From a virus: 22,292 bases of DNA. This document shows, one piece after another, positions 15,401-21,819 of this stretch. The stretch spans positions 1 to 22,292 of IMG/VR virus record IMGVR_UViG_3300032265_001580; one strand, given 5' to 3'. The notes under the pieces are model-generated. The model did no database searches, had not been told where the DNA came from, and saw only the letters and a program-made list of their open reading frames with translations. A program made the translations under genes and the position numbers. Positions within the stretch are counted from its first letter, which is position 1. The number at the start of each line of letters is the position of its first letter.

Positions 15401-18345
15401 AAATAGTAGGGATATGTTTTAGGATATCCGGCTAGCATTTTGTTTAAAATAAAATCAACATGCTGTCTAGGACTAGTATCTATACCAGAATTATCGGCAG
15501 CAATTAAAAATGCTCTTTTAAATTTTGAATAATCAGTATTTGCTGTTTCAATTGCTTTAAAGATATTTGCTGTTTGACTTCCTAAATGGTACAAACTTAA
15601 ATTTACTGGGCCACTATGTTGTACAAAACGTGTGCCATATGATGTTATATTTCCCAAGTCTCTTAAATTTCCAACTCCGGGATAGGCTCCTGAAAAATTA
15701 GAAATATTTTCTACTATAGAATCAACATGGTTAATAACTTCTCCCAATGTAAAATCTACTAAATTACTATTCAAAGGATTATTTTGTAGATTAACAGGTA
15801 TCTCATAATACCCATTGTTATTTTTAGCAGTTGCACTGAAAGTTTTTAATGTAACAACATCAGTCAATTCAACTGCTGTCGATAATTGTACAACTTTTTT
15901 TGCAGGTAATGTTACGATAGTAAAAAATTTAGGATCTAATCGTTTTCCGTTAATGTAAACACGCACTACTAAATCAGTTATAGAATTAATATTGTTATAA
16001 ACATCAATTGGAAAATTATTGACTAGCCCGCTGTTTTTAAAAATTCTAACTACCGGTTGAATGTTTTTTACTAAAGAAGTACTCCATCCGTTGGTGTACT
16101 TAAACAATGTAAGATTATTAATTAATTTTAAAAATCCAATATCTGTTTTTTTAGTTTCAACCATTGTATTAATTTTATAATTGAAACTGTCATTTAACAA
16201 ATTAAAGGTAAAAGAAATATCTCCAATATTGTTAATATTTTGATAGGATAATGCAAAACCTAATTCTGTATCAATAAGAGAAGATGTGCTGGGCTTATAA
16301 GAAAATACTTGGGTACCCTCAAAATTTGTTCCAGTATATGCCGAAGTATCACCGTAGCTCACGCCATACTCATCAAACACATCAAACATTGGACTTTGAT
16401 TTGCCTTAGTTTTAATCTGTCCTAATTTCCAATTAGTGCCATTAAACCAGTACATTAATCCTCGATTAGCTGTTCCTTGTCTAACTAATACAGTTTCATA
16501 TAGCTGTGCTTCGGCATCAGTTTCTTCTGTGAGATTAATCTGTTTTAAACTGCCTGCATAATTTGCAAATTGATGTGTTCCAGAGCTAACACTTAATATA
16601 TTAACTAGGTTAGTCAATCCTTTATCATAGTATAACTTAATTTTAGAATTATCAATAACACTAACATAGTAAGTTTTTCTATTTAATAACCCTGCAACAT
16701 CTAAATTAGTATTGCTTAGATATGTTAATTGATCTCCAGTATTAAATCCGTGAGTATCATTATAAGTAATTCCGGTAACTGTATTAAGGCCCGTAGCAAA
16801 ATTAATTATGTTGTTGTCTACATCAACTTTAGATGCATCAAAATTAGATACTTTAGATGGATGTATAACTGTTACAAAATTAATTTTATAAATTTTATTT
16901 TTTACACGGCTGTCTGTATCAGCAGTAAACAATATACGCATGCCTTCGGCGAGCGATACTCCATCTACAATATAACCTAAACTGCCTTCAACATTACTAA
17001 AGACATCTTTGGTATATGTGTCAACAAGATCAACGTCTTTTTTAGCTTGATAGCCAAAATTATACAATTTTAAACCAGAACTAAATTCAATAATTGGTCT
17101 AGTAGCTCTATTATTCTGATCTAAGTCCGCTCCAGATGCAGTTACTACATCTTCGTGGAACCATCGATTATATCGAGACCAAGGATTTCTATCAGGACTA
17201 GATCTATTAACTGTTATATAATCTTTAGTTTTAGCTGCCGATGATTGAGCACTAAACGATTCTTGATCAAACGGAGTATCATCAAACAAGGTAACTGTTT
17301 CTATACTATAGCTAGCAAGGACTTCTAAATCAGTTTCCGGTATTAATTTAATAGCAGTACCAACTCCTTCGACATACCAATATCCAGTCGAGTATGTGTT
17401 AGGAGAAATATTCCCTACAAACTCCAATTTCATACCATTAGACAATGATGTTCCATTACTTAATTTGTAAGATTTTTTACCTACAATGTCAGATTCAACA
17501 TTTAAAAATGTATCTTGATCAATATCTTTAATTTTAAGAAGTCCGCCGATATTAGCGTCAGCTTCACTTAGATAATATAATACACTAGGTGCAGTATGCG
17601 GAACTGTAAAAACTAGTTCACCTTCAACAATGCTGTTGTTTGTTATACCATCATTGACATATCTATTAAGATTGTCTTGTGTTCTTTCTGTTTTGATACT
17701 AAAAATGTTAGACGGGCTGTCGATGATGAATCTATACGTCTGTCCTCTATAAAGAGTTAGTGTAGGATTTATTGTAAGTCCGTCAGGCGTAAACACATAT
17801 GCATATGATCCACCCTGGTCTTCTAATTTAACTGTATATGTACTGTCAACTGCTAGTTGCTGGCCCGAAACTGTGATAGGATTTGGTCCAAATGGTAGCC
17901 AGTAATAGTGTTGGAAATTTACAAACTTGTCCCAATCAATATGGGGGTCCCAAGAATATAATTCTTGTCGATTTAATCTTTCGTGATTGTTGGTTATTCC
18001 GCCAAAAATATCTATATGATTAATGTGGTCAACATAATCTTTATAGAAGTTAACATTTCCAATATAGTCTTTAATTACTGCCGCAGGTTCTAACTGATAA
18101 TTTTGTCTGTCAGAATTGGCTGCTTTTAAAAATACATCGTTACCATTTACTGATTTTGCATTCTGTCTACCAATATATCCGCTAACCTTTTTAACAGTAC
18201 CGGGTTGAGTTAATTGTGTCAATGTTGAATGAATGAATTTTTTATTGCTATCTGTACGATAAAACGTAGGCAATAATGTTTCTGTAATCCTAGTATTTGC
18301 ACTAGGTATAGGTAATCCGTATTCGTTTTGATTTTCAGTAGCCAT
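6442..18345 (-). CDS. Giant multidomain baseplate/tail structural protein, 3967 aa (gp7 position)
   Basis: This single uninterrupted frame takes up more than half the window. Its ATG shares a base with the gp6 stop (TAATG), with GGA about 9 nt upstream. Blocks in order by residue: 127-156 Trp/His-rich (WDPHIDW, YYWLPFGPNP); 167-275 degenerate cupredoxin-like; 374-400 (DRNPWSRYNRWFH); 625-718 (FDVFDEYG, FSYKP); 1219-1299 (THPWEILGF, YGPAPYT); aromatic modules near 1545, 1803 and 2387; FG-GAP-like propeller 2179-2633; 2706-2740 (VGTLWWNLT, DVYEWVSS); RYGILSRPRQSMFV near 2940; GSGY repeats near 3033-3080 and 3403-3475; EVKPYRTSIREYVSSY near 3320; and a C-terminal block 3745-3848 (FINGERIEF, RRGTLGTG). 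Several blocks match, from memory, large tail proteins of pelagiphages and metagenomic T4-like phages. T4 gp7 (wedge initiator, 1032 aa) lies after gp6, so an enlarged outer-wedge protein is the likely role. No hydrolase motif, signal peptide or membrane segment was seen. Confidence 0.85.
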   Translation of the reverse strand: MATENQNEYGLPIPSANTRITETLLPTFYRTDSNKKFIHSTLTQLTQPGTVKKVSGYIGRQNAKSVNGNDVFLKAANSDRQNYQLEPAAVIKDYIGNVNFYKDYVDHINHIDIFGGITNNHERLNRQELYSWDPHIDWDKFVNFQHYYWLPFGPNPITVSGQQLAVDSTYTVKLEDQGGSYAYVFTPDGLTINPTLTLYRGQTYRFIIDSPSNIFSIKTERTQDNLNRYVNDGITNNSIVEGELVFTVPHTAPSVLYYLSEADANIGGLLKIKDIDQDTFLNVESDIVGKKSYKLSNGTSLSNGMKLEFVGNISPNTYSTGYWYVEGVGTAIKLIPETDLEVLASYSIETVTLFDDTPFDQESFSAQSSAAKTKDYITVNRSSPDRNPWSRYNRWFHEDVVTASGADLDQNNRATRPIIEFSSGLKLYNFGYQAKKDVDLVDTYTKDVFSNVEGSLGYIVDGVSLAEGMRILFTADTDSRVKNKIYKINFVTVIHPSKVSNFDASKVDVDNNIINFATGLNTVTGITYNDTHGFNTGDQLTYLSNTNLDVAGLLNRKTYYVSVIDNSKIKLYYDKGLTNLVNILSVSSGTHQFANYAGSLKQINLTEETDAEAQLYETVLVRQGTANRGLMYWFNGTNWKLGQIKTKANQSPMFDVFDEYGVSYGDTSAYTGTNFEGTQVFSYKPSTSSLIDTELGFALSYQNINNIGDISFTFNLLNDSFNYKINTMVETKKTDIGFLKLINNLTLFKYTNGWSTSLVKNIQPVVRIFKNSGLVNNFPIDVYNNINSITDLVVRVYINGKRLDPKFFTIVTLPAKKVVQLSTAVELTDVVTLKTFSATAKNNNGYYEIPVNLQNNPLNSNLVDFTLGEVINHVDSIVENISNFSGAYPGVGNLRDLGNITSYGTRFVQHSGPVNLSLYHLGSQTANIFKAIETANTDYSKFKRAFLIAADNSGIDTSPRQHVDFILNKMLAGYPKTYPYYLSDMFGYNGAVRLEYTVLDNRITKYPLTDAFNLTNLSNQSVTLYLNGVQLVHGKDYVFGTDVFFEILTSLTVGDTIEAYEYHSTDGSFCPPTPTKLGLYPKFEPKIFIDNTYRTPTKVIQGHDGSIIVAFDDFRDDLILELEKRIFNNIKVSYNPEVFNIYDFIPGYERTTDYSKKEFDQVLSTFFYQWTSLISQDYTKQLGYNSTDPFTFNYSGNYSPDGNPVPAYWRGIFNWYLDTDRPHTHPWEILGFSIEPVWWTSVYGPAPYTNNNLLLWEDLRNGIIREPGTTVKQNLKFVRSILDTGLPVDESGNLTNPLTANFVNGLVSSVAGGSYAFGDYGPVETAWRKSSFYPFALMQTVLLLQPNKVLGTCFDRSRIVKNLANQFVYSETNLRFKLSDIVLPSTTFSSTRIFTSGLVNYLVDHMLGETTASIDQYVSDVQNLTNSLGSKLGGFTSKPKFNLLLDSKNPSSTTGIFVPQENYNIFLNTSSPVQKLVYSGIMITKVSDGNFEISGYVRQHPYFKYYSWTTPGNISNVGGISESYVTWNENQYYLVGTVVRYGSFYYRVITSHTSTTTFNSLNFIQLGALPTIGGHDVYIRESFDTTQEQVLSYGTQLDSIQAVVDFLLGYGAYLAAQGFVFDTFNNNLSTVSNWESSAKEFVFWTVQGWTSGSVLSLSPAAGQLTLTTTYATVNDITDQFYGYQIFRVDGQALATELTSIYRSDNDFILTSKNTNHGIYGAVLYLIQKEHTLLLDNRTMFNDVIYNLEPGYRQERVKVLGYITQNWNGGFNIPGFIFDQAKIVDWAPHTDYNLGDIVKYKSFYYSASMKLSSLASFNDAQWIKLTKQPTAELLPNWDYKVQQFTDFYNLDSGNFDVQQQEFAQHLIGYQSRQYLANIIQDDVSQYKFYQGMIIEKGTQNVLNKLFDVLSADNMESLTFNEEWALRVGEYGSVDTFTELEFILDINQFKINPQSFELVNTVDQNLLDFVYRQTPSNVYVKPADYNNNPWPLTTKKPYLRTPGYARYDDVKYSLNSLTDVITHDINKFTDGDYIWCPFDALSWSVYRFTKNTFKITDANYSGTTLTLSCDRTPTVQAGNIIGITHTTSLNGFYQIASVLNATITITAKITGFTHTDFLKNDLTSILSYRFLKSRVNNVDNINDVLPPNLKPNELIWADDNGSGKWTVYQHNPVYAELAIDPMFTTQKFAKLVATSPDGNTIAIADYEKINLYSKNFNNTWQNFSTTLFAITAGDIKFSPDGKLVVYSNATTNTVKVLSIGYIGFNVQNVVPVPAGISSGDLFGAKIAFSQNEIDGYLLIISSPAYHNSQGRVDIFSSNDGTAWAHTEPPLVGTATYSQFGYSITATADGGRIVVGAPGSDQYSFATKTGDFVPGTTYNVDEYVRYLGSYYQALVQTNTTPPSGDWRLMASEYDANTGEIFVYHKTDTGYGSPIEVMGGQQITTINPGDRFGESVAVSADGSYLAVGSPLANLDNFAEGKVQIFTATDTAYNYIPLQILTSPKDEQNELFGSYVEFIGDAESLIVLSAKGSINNITTFDSVATTFDNNSLTFIDKLVRSGRVDIFDRYNTKFIYAESFSGVSPDEQYPEGINYGISISAGKNTVIAGAPNSGYGVAYTYTKQNSNKSWSVLHQQVPAPDVSKIKKAFLYNKRSNQLITYIDVVDAPYGRIPGIADQEIKYKTYYDPAVYSYTDKTVSSINLNPESNWLSDKVGTLWWNLTRAKFVENLDGDIVYRSTNWNKLYAPDPMNYPQYSASIDVYEWVSSRLTPDQWDARADTEAGLAAGISGKSLYGKSVYSTSQRFDTVTKSLITTYYFWVKNKTITPNILGRTLSAAEVASLISDPTSYGYSCLVLTGSNSFSLVNCKQYLKSADVVLHIDYWNIDNKEQNLHTEWKIVSEDPNTDLPSSIESKWFESLAGKDANGQQLPDLSLPLKQRYGILSRPRQSMFVNRFEALKQFITDVNSTLSSVLVSDNYDLTDLTKAETAPGAATGKWDISITSEVELQFVGTTRLTHAKITPIVASTGLLAGQIIGATIVNPGKGYVNAPYITVIGSGEDALIKTTLNSTGGIDSVVIINSGTNYEQSTTSFVVRPYSVLVTSDSASYNKWAILQWNNGESTPWDSTPRWDRVRVQSYDVTQFWQYIDWYAVGYNQFTKIDYIVDNTYYLATLDANIGNIVKVKNIGTGGWILLEKYNNITTIDYTQNYTVIGRQAGTIEFLSNLYDNGSATLGFSDQLYDGAFYDDAAGIELQIILTTIKNKLLINELKPNYLKFFFGSLRYVFYEQSFVDWAFKTSFVKARHNVGTLNQPATYQPNNLSNFENYIDEVKPYRTSIREYVSSYTATDYAKSIVSDFDLLPVIDENSNIVPISVKVENGEIVYDSKDITQYPWKMWYDNAGFTITSIKIVNGGSGYISPPVVKIIGGYGSGAEARAYISIGIVNRIELIASGSGYLEAPVIQLDGGLNLGGAAARASAIIESKTVRTNKIAVKFDRIAKSNFITDNTVTETFKGTGSKLQFALKWAPQIPFSKYQTVTVNGVDVLRNEYVFSIRSKTINNTTEYYGVITFTTAPPAPVDGITQNISVKYLKDFVHYNAADRIQYNYKPTVGDTGKDFSQLMTGVDYGGVNIMGLDFTIHGGWDLDLGWDSDAWDSSTSEIDPDGSVEPNPDTYDTQLNGGMFRGSALSTAVGYAPDDIVVDGDKLISPMNSHAPEEVVPGQVIDSLAIKVYTRTEGSNPDFGFMQFKDMLNRVHYKRLNAAKATTLAADITQNTLSIAVADGSILTPPNPAANLPGIVFINGERIEFFVKIDNVLSQLRRGTLGTGAPAVHLAGSIVQDAGPTETIPYTDQIETETILADGTVSSFTPKLKFSRSDDIDVFVGGYRLKKTSSTVFVESNGYPYSPLGDTTYPPEFTVVGNTIHLVAVPLVNTKIVIVKNNMTYWEDGEGIKLEDSNNTIANFIKKNATIAPR
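7921..8139 (-). repeat. GSGY-type beta repeats in the giant protein
   Basis: Residues about 3403-3475 contain two units of the form GGSGYxxPPVVKIxGG..GSGAEARA followed by IxLIASGSGYLEAPVIQLxGG. A more divergent unit lies at about 9106-9249 (NPGKGYVNAPYITVIGSG, residues 3036-3053). Such units are common in phage virion proteins and form beta-helical or beta-sandwich spacers; the structural role here is inferred. Confidence 0.6.
10447..11811 (-). other. Seven-bladed FG-GAP-like beta-propeller in the giant protein
   Basis: Residues about 2179-2633 divide into seven units. Core motifs are: 1 LVATSPDGNTIAIA; 2 IKFSPDGKLVVYS; 3 LFGAKIAFS, ISSPAYH, GRVDIFSS; 4 FGYSITATADGGRIVVGAPG, GEIFVYHK; 5 FGESVAVSADGSYLAVGSP, GKVQIFTA; 6 LFGSYVEFIGDAESLIV, GRVDIFDR; 7 YGISISAGKNTVIAGAPNSG, YTYTK. 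FG near the start, GAP/GSP/SSP in the middle and a G-x-V-x-I-F strand at the end are the integrin-type FG-GAP signature. Blades 1 and 2 lack the FG and GAP and look more like generic SPDG blades. Blade 4 holds an inserted aromatic module. Confidence 0.7.
11128..11244 (-). other. Chitin-binding-like aromatic module 3, inserted in propeller blade 4
   Basis: Residues about 2368-2406: PGTTYNVDEYVRYLGSYYQA, a run of Thr/Pro, then DWRLM with Trp 2403. The pattern Y-x(3)-(D/E)-x-V-x-Y-x-G-x-Y-Y-x-A ... W resembles small CBM5/12-type (ChtBD3) carbohydrate-binding modules. It falls between the GAPGSD and GEIFVYHK strands of blade 4. Confidence 0.6.
12874..13002 (-). other. Chitin-binding-like aromatic module 2 in the giant protein
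   Basis: Residues about 1782-1824: Trp 1785, YNLGDIVKYKSFYYSA, then Trp 1821 in QWIKL. It has the classic W...Y-x-x-G-D-x-V-x-Y-x-x-x-x-Y-x-A...W spacing of CBM5/12-like modules and is the best conserved of the three copies. Confidence 0.65.
13648..13776 (-). other. Chitin-binding-like aromatic module 1 in the giant protein
   Basis: Residues about 1524-1566: Trp 1527, YYLVGTVVRYGSFYYRVI, then FNSLNFIQL. It has the same layout as modules 2 and 3, but the second Trp is replaced by Phe, so ligand binding is less certain. Confidence 0.55.
17521..17847 (-). other. Cupredoxin-like domain lacking copper ligands
   Basis: Residues about 167-275 of the giant protein: NPTLTLYRGQTYRFIID, then NIFSIKTER, then a VNDGITNNSIVEGELVF strand, FTVPHTAPSVLYY and LSEADANIGG. 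This strand order and the TLYRGQTY and APxxLYY landmarks look like a cupredoxin fold. The usual His, Cys and Met ligand positions read Phe/Ser, Leu-Ser and Ile here, so a metal site is not expected. A structural role is inferred. Confidence 0.5.
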
Positions 18346-21300
18346 TAATAATTTCCGCTAGTAATGTTTTGACTATTAAGATTGGATGACAGTGCCGATA
18401 TCGATCCTGCACTTTGTAACTGGCTTGCCGTAACTGCGGATATAATTTCTATATCGTTAATTGAAGCACCGTTAATAAAAATTTGATCATTTTCACACGG
18501 TATTTCAAATAGGCTACCAAAAGTTAAGTCACCTTCTTTTGGCACAATTAAGAAATTAACAATGTTAGGTGTTAATGCGTTCATTACATAAGTTAACAAT
18601 TCACTAAAGTAAAAGCTGTCGCCAAAATCAAAATTATCTAAAGCAAAAAATTGATTAATTGCGGCTAGTACTCGAGTTTTTACATCATTATCGCTGATAA
18701 CAATATGTGTATTTTTTACTATTTTAAAAGTTGCTTGCACATCTGTTGTTGCAGAACTACCAAATAGTATTTTATATTTTACAGGATGATATACAATTTC
18801 GTCGCTGATTGGTTTAATTAAATTTAAATTAGGTGCTAGAACATTGTACAAATAATCAGTACTTGGGGGTAATGGTTCTGAGCTCAACGATCCTTGTAGC
18901 CATTGGCGGTAACTGATATCATATTGTGTGGTTAGTACATAGATGTCAATAATATTTGTTTTTCCTGGATCAATACGTGCTTCGTAGCTAGCATTGTGAA
19001 TATATTGAAATTTAATATTTCTACGTCCGGGAAACACTCTGTAATCTTGTGTTATTACTAGTGTTGATGCAGATACTAGTTTTTGAACTGTATTACTGTC
19101 AATAAAATAAAAATATTGTCCTACTGATCCAGAATATCCACTTTGTGTAGGGTATATCCTTACAGTATTATTGCTGTTATCAAATAAACGATAGTCTTCT
19201 TTGCCAGTATCAATTGTGTATTTTTCTAACACAACATATTTTGTAGTATCTGTTGTAGACGGTGCTACCAATTCTTCAAATAATGTTGGGTCGTCTACAA
19301 TTCCATCATCGTTTGTGTCGCTAAAGGTGACTTCAATTTTTTTAGTATCAGTATATCCGTCAATGCCTTTGTAACTATCTGTAATTTCCCACTTATGGTC
19401 GTAAGTAAAGGGCAACACTGAATTAGGTTGAGTATTAATTCCAAGCACTTTAATATTATCTTTTACAACTGTGTTAGTTGTTATATCATAAATTTTGTGT
19501 GATGCATCAAAATAAAATCTAATTTGTTTATCACTTTCAAATATATAACGAACTAATCTACTTTTTACGGTATAGAATTCTGTATCAGTTGTAAACAACA
19601 GTAACCAACTTGAATCAAGTTGTTGGCTTGAATTGTTTCCTGCATTTGTTAGGCTAAATTTGTCTTTAATGTTTAAATTAACTTCAAAAACAATTTTCCA
19701 GATAGCATTTTGGCTGTCGTAACGTAGTCCGAACGACTTATTCGAATAGATTAAGTCGACCAGTGTACTGATAGTATTAGTAGTTAAACTAGTATCCCAT
19801 GCAGGAATAATACCGCTTAGGATAGAATTACTAGGAACTATAGTGTTTAACAATACTGGTATTGTAATTGATGTTGATGGGATACCATTTCCATTAACTG
19901 TTACTACTTGTGCCCATAAAGTTGTTGCGGCTCCTGTAGGTAAAGATCCGCTAATAGGTGTTAGGGTATTTTGATTATTAATATCAAAGTAATAACCGGT
20001 CGGTGCTGTAAACTGTAGCAGACTATTAGCTACAATATATGATAGATCGCCTGTTACACTGCTAGTACCAACTGCTACATCAATACCGCTAACAGAAAAA
20101 TTACCTATTGATTGATTAGTATCACTACTGATATTGGTCCAAATTTTAGGATCAGGGCTAGTAGGGACAGTTTTTCTAAATTTAGAATAATAATAGTCCC
20201 TTAATTGTTTAGATTGTAAAGCATTTATTACTCGATTATAGATAACAGCTTCAATATCTGTTTGCGTTAAGTAATTAAATCTGAAAGTATCCGTATATTC
20301 TTGTCGATATAAGGCACCGTCGTCGGCAAATAAATTAGTTTTACTGTATTTGCCAGTTGGATCTACTAGATCAAAATATCTACTAATACCGCTTGAACTG
20401 CGATTGACTGCTTTAATTTTAACAATATCTTGGTTCACAGACAAAGGCGCTATATTATAATCTTCAGCCGTGATCATACGGTTTTGTGTATAATAGTTTG
20501 CAGGAGCATTTGTTTTAATATTAGTATTTGTTTCTGTTGAACTACTGTTAGCTACAGAAGAAACTAAATTTAACCCAATTGTTAGTGTTTCAATTTGTCC
20601 TACATTCGATGCATAAGGTATTTGTATTGTGACATTACGGATATCTGCAGGATTAATAGTGTAGCTGATACCATTGCTAGTTCTATAGTAAACTCTAAAC
20701 GTGCCTAGCGGAAGATTTCCAAAGACGCCGTCACTAAATGCAAGACTAATTCGATCGTTTGATCTAGTTGTTACTGCATAAATGTTTCTTATTGACTTAC
20801 TTAGGCTGTTATAAATGATATTATTGCCCTTGGTGTTAGACACCTGTGACCAATATTCATTTTCTAATCCGTTTTGATCTAATCTATATAACCAAATATC
20901 ACTATTGTTAACATTAATAGCATCTAAGTCAACTATTTCGTTGCTAGCAGGTTGGGCAACTGTAAATGTTCCTTGACTCAATGTGCCTTGTTTAAAATGT
21001 AGGAAGAATCCTGTATTAGCACTGCCATTACCACGACCATCATTTCTATGAATGAATGATAATCTATTTCCAATTAGCGGAGGTTCTTCTTTAATAACAA
21101 GATTATCAGTGTCTAAAATTGTTGATACTATTTCAAATGCCATGTTACGACCATCTACCGATTTGGTAAATTCATATACAGGAACTCCTGTATTGGCAGC
21201 TTGAAGCCTGTACTGATCTGTTGGGATACTGTCAATTACTGCACTAGCATCAGGATTGCCAAACTGTCTAGTTGCTGGGATTGCCGCGTTAATAACTTTA

Positions 21301-21770
21301 ATAAATTGATCGTACCAGCTGGAATTAGCACTGTCGTTCCACCCGATAACCTGATTGGCTAAATTTCTTCCGTTACTATCTAAAATAGTTTGTGTAGTTT
21401 GTACAGAAGAAAACTTTAATAATCCAGATGCTGGAATATTTCTAGATACAGGATAGCTCAATAGTTTAGCAAAACGTAATACACTTTCTCGACGTTCTGC
21501 AAGCTCTAAAAAGTTGTCTCGAGCATTAAGATCTGCACGGAAAGCAATACTTTGACCTAAAAATGCAATGATATCAATTAACGCTAGGTATTCTGAAGAC
21601 TCAATATAATCGTTAAAATCTTCAGGATAATTTTCTCTAATGTACTGAATCATAACCCTGCGTAAATTCTCAAAGTCATAACTTTGAAAATCAGCATTGG
21701 CGAAGGTTTGATATATTCTTTTCCAGTCTTGTGCGACTAATAATCTATTTTGTCTATCTGTAGATGACAT
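18345..21770 (-). CDS. 6: Baseplate wedge protein, gp6-like
   Basis: This 1141-aa homologue of T4 gp6 joins wedges into the inner ring of the baseplate. The N-terminal signature at residues 33-98 is clear: FENLRRVMIQYIRENYPEDF, IESSEYLALIDIIAFLGQ, FRADLNARDNFLELAERRES. Residues about 431-487 (ITAEDYNIAPLS, VNRSSSGISRYFDLVDPTGK) and the C-terminal part at about 980-1117 (DEIVYHPVKYKILFG, FKIVKN, LLTYVMNALTPNI) fit the long gp6 form of cyanophages and related phages. T4 gp6 is 660 aa, so about 480 residues are extra. Part of this is a central beta region (about 590-660) and part an EF-hand-like loop near 818-827 (DTNDDGIVDD). The ATG has GGGAA about 6 nt upstream, 49 nt after the gp25 stop, and sits against an inverted repeat. 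The stop overlaps the giant gene's ATG by one base. Assignment is by recognition of family motifs. Confidence 0.92.
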   Translation of the reverse strand: MSSTDRQNRLLVAQDWKRIYQTFANADFQSYDFENLRRVMIQYIRENYPEDFNDYIESSEYLALIDIIAFLGQSIAFRADLNARDNFLELAERRESVLRFAKLLSYPVSRNIPASGLLKFSSVQTTQTILDSNGRNLANQVIGWNDSANSSWYDQFIKVINAAIPATRQFGNPDASAVIDSIPTDQYRLQAANTGVPVYEFTKSVDGRNMAFEIVSTILDTDNLVIKEEPPLIGNRLSFIHRNDGRGNGSANTGFFLHFKQGTLSQGTFTVAQPASNEIVDLDAINVNNSDIWLYRLDQNGLENEYWSQVSNTKGNNIIYNSLSKSIRNIYAVTTRSNDRISLAFSDGVFGNLPLGTFRVYYRTSNGISYTINPADIRNVTIQIPYASNVGQIETLTIGLNLVSSVANSSSTETNTNIKTNAPANYYTQNRMITAEDYNIAPLSVNQDIVKIKAVNRSSSGISRYFDLVDPTGKYSKTNLFADDGALYRQEYTDTFRFNYLTQTDIEAVIYNRVINALQSKQLRDYYYSKFRKTVPTSPDPKIWTNISSDTNQSIGNFSVSGIDVAVGTSSVTGDLSYIVANSLLQFTAPTGYYFDINNQNTLTPISGSLPTGAATTLWAQVVTVNGNGIPSTSITIPVLLNTIVPSNSILSGIIPAWDTSLTTNTISTLVDLIYSNKSFGLRYDSQNAIWKIVFEVNLNIKDKFSLTNAGNNSSQQLDSSWLLLFTTDTEFYTVKSRLVRYIFESDKQIRFYFDASHKIYDITTNTVVKDNIKVLGINTQPNSVLPFTYDHKWEITDSYKGIDGYTDTKKIEVTFSDTNDDGIVDDPTLFEELVAPSTTDTTKYVVLEKYTIDTGKEDYRLFDNSNNTVRIYPTQSGYSGSVGQYFYFIDSNTVQKLVSASTLVITQDYRVFPGRRNIKFQYIHNASYEARIDPGKTNIIDIYVLTTQYDISYRQWLQGSLSSEPLPPSTDYLYNVLAPNLNLIKPISDEIVYHPVKYKILFGSSATTDVQATFKIVKNTHIVISDNDVKTRVLAAINQFFALDNFDFGDSFYFSELLTYVMNALTPNIVNFLIVPKEGDLTFGSLFEIPCENDQIFINGASINDIEIISAVTASQLQSAGSISALSSNLNSQNITSGNY

Positions 21771-21803
21771 ACGCTATTCCCATTTATATGATATTTAGCG
21801 TAT
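21769..21803 (-). promoter_or_regulatory. 8-bp inverted repeat over the gp6 start codon
   Basis: On the minus strand ATACGCTA (21803-21796) and TAGCGTAT (21776-21769) are perfect reverse complements separated by 19 nt. The 3' arm includes the first two bases of the gp6 ATG, while GGGAA (21781-21777) stays in the loop. In mRNA this could fold and limit initiation on gp6. There is no U-run, so it does not look like a terminator. The loop also contains TATAAATG (21788-21781), 7 of 8 to the T4 late consensus, discussed separately. Confidence 0.45.
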
Positions 21804-21819
21804 TTTATTAAGTGAGTGT

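Noticed and set aside
16729-16980. Plus-strand open frame of 83 codons
   Set aside because: Antisense shadow in an AT-rich part of the giant gene, rich in Ile/Asn/Tyr/Lys as expected by chance.
21781-21788. TATAAATG as a late promoter for gp6
   Set aside because: A start about 6 nt downstream would leave only about 5 nt before the ATG and would remove the GGGAA ribosome site, so a productive promoter here is unlikely.
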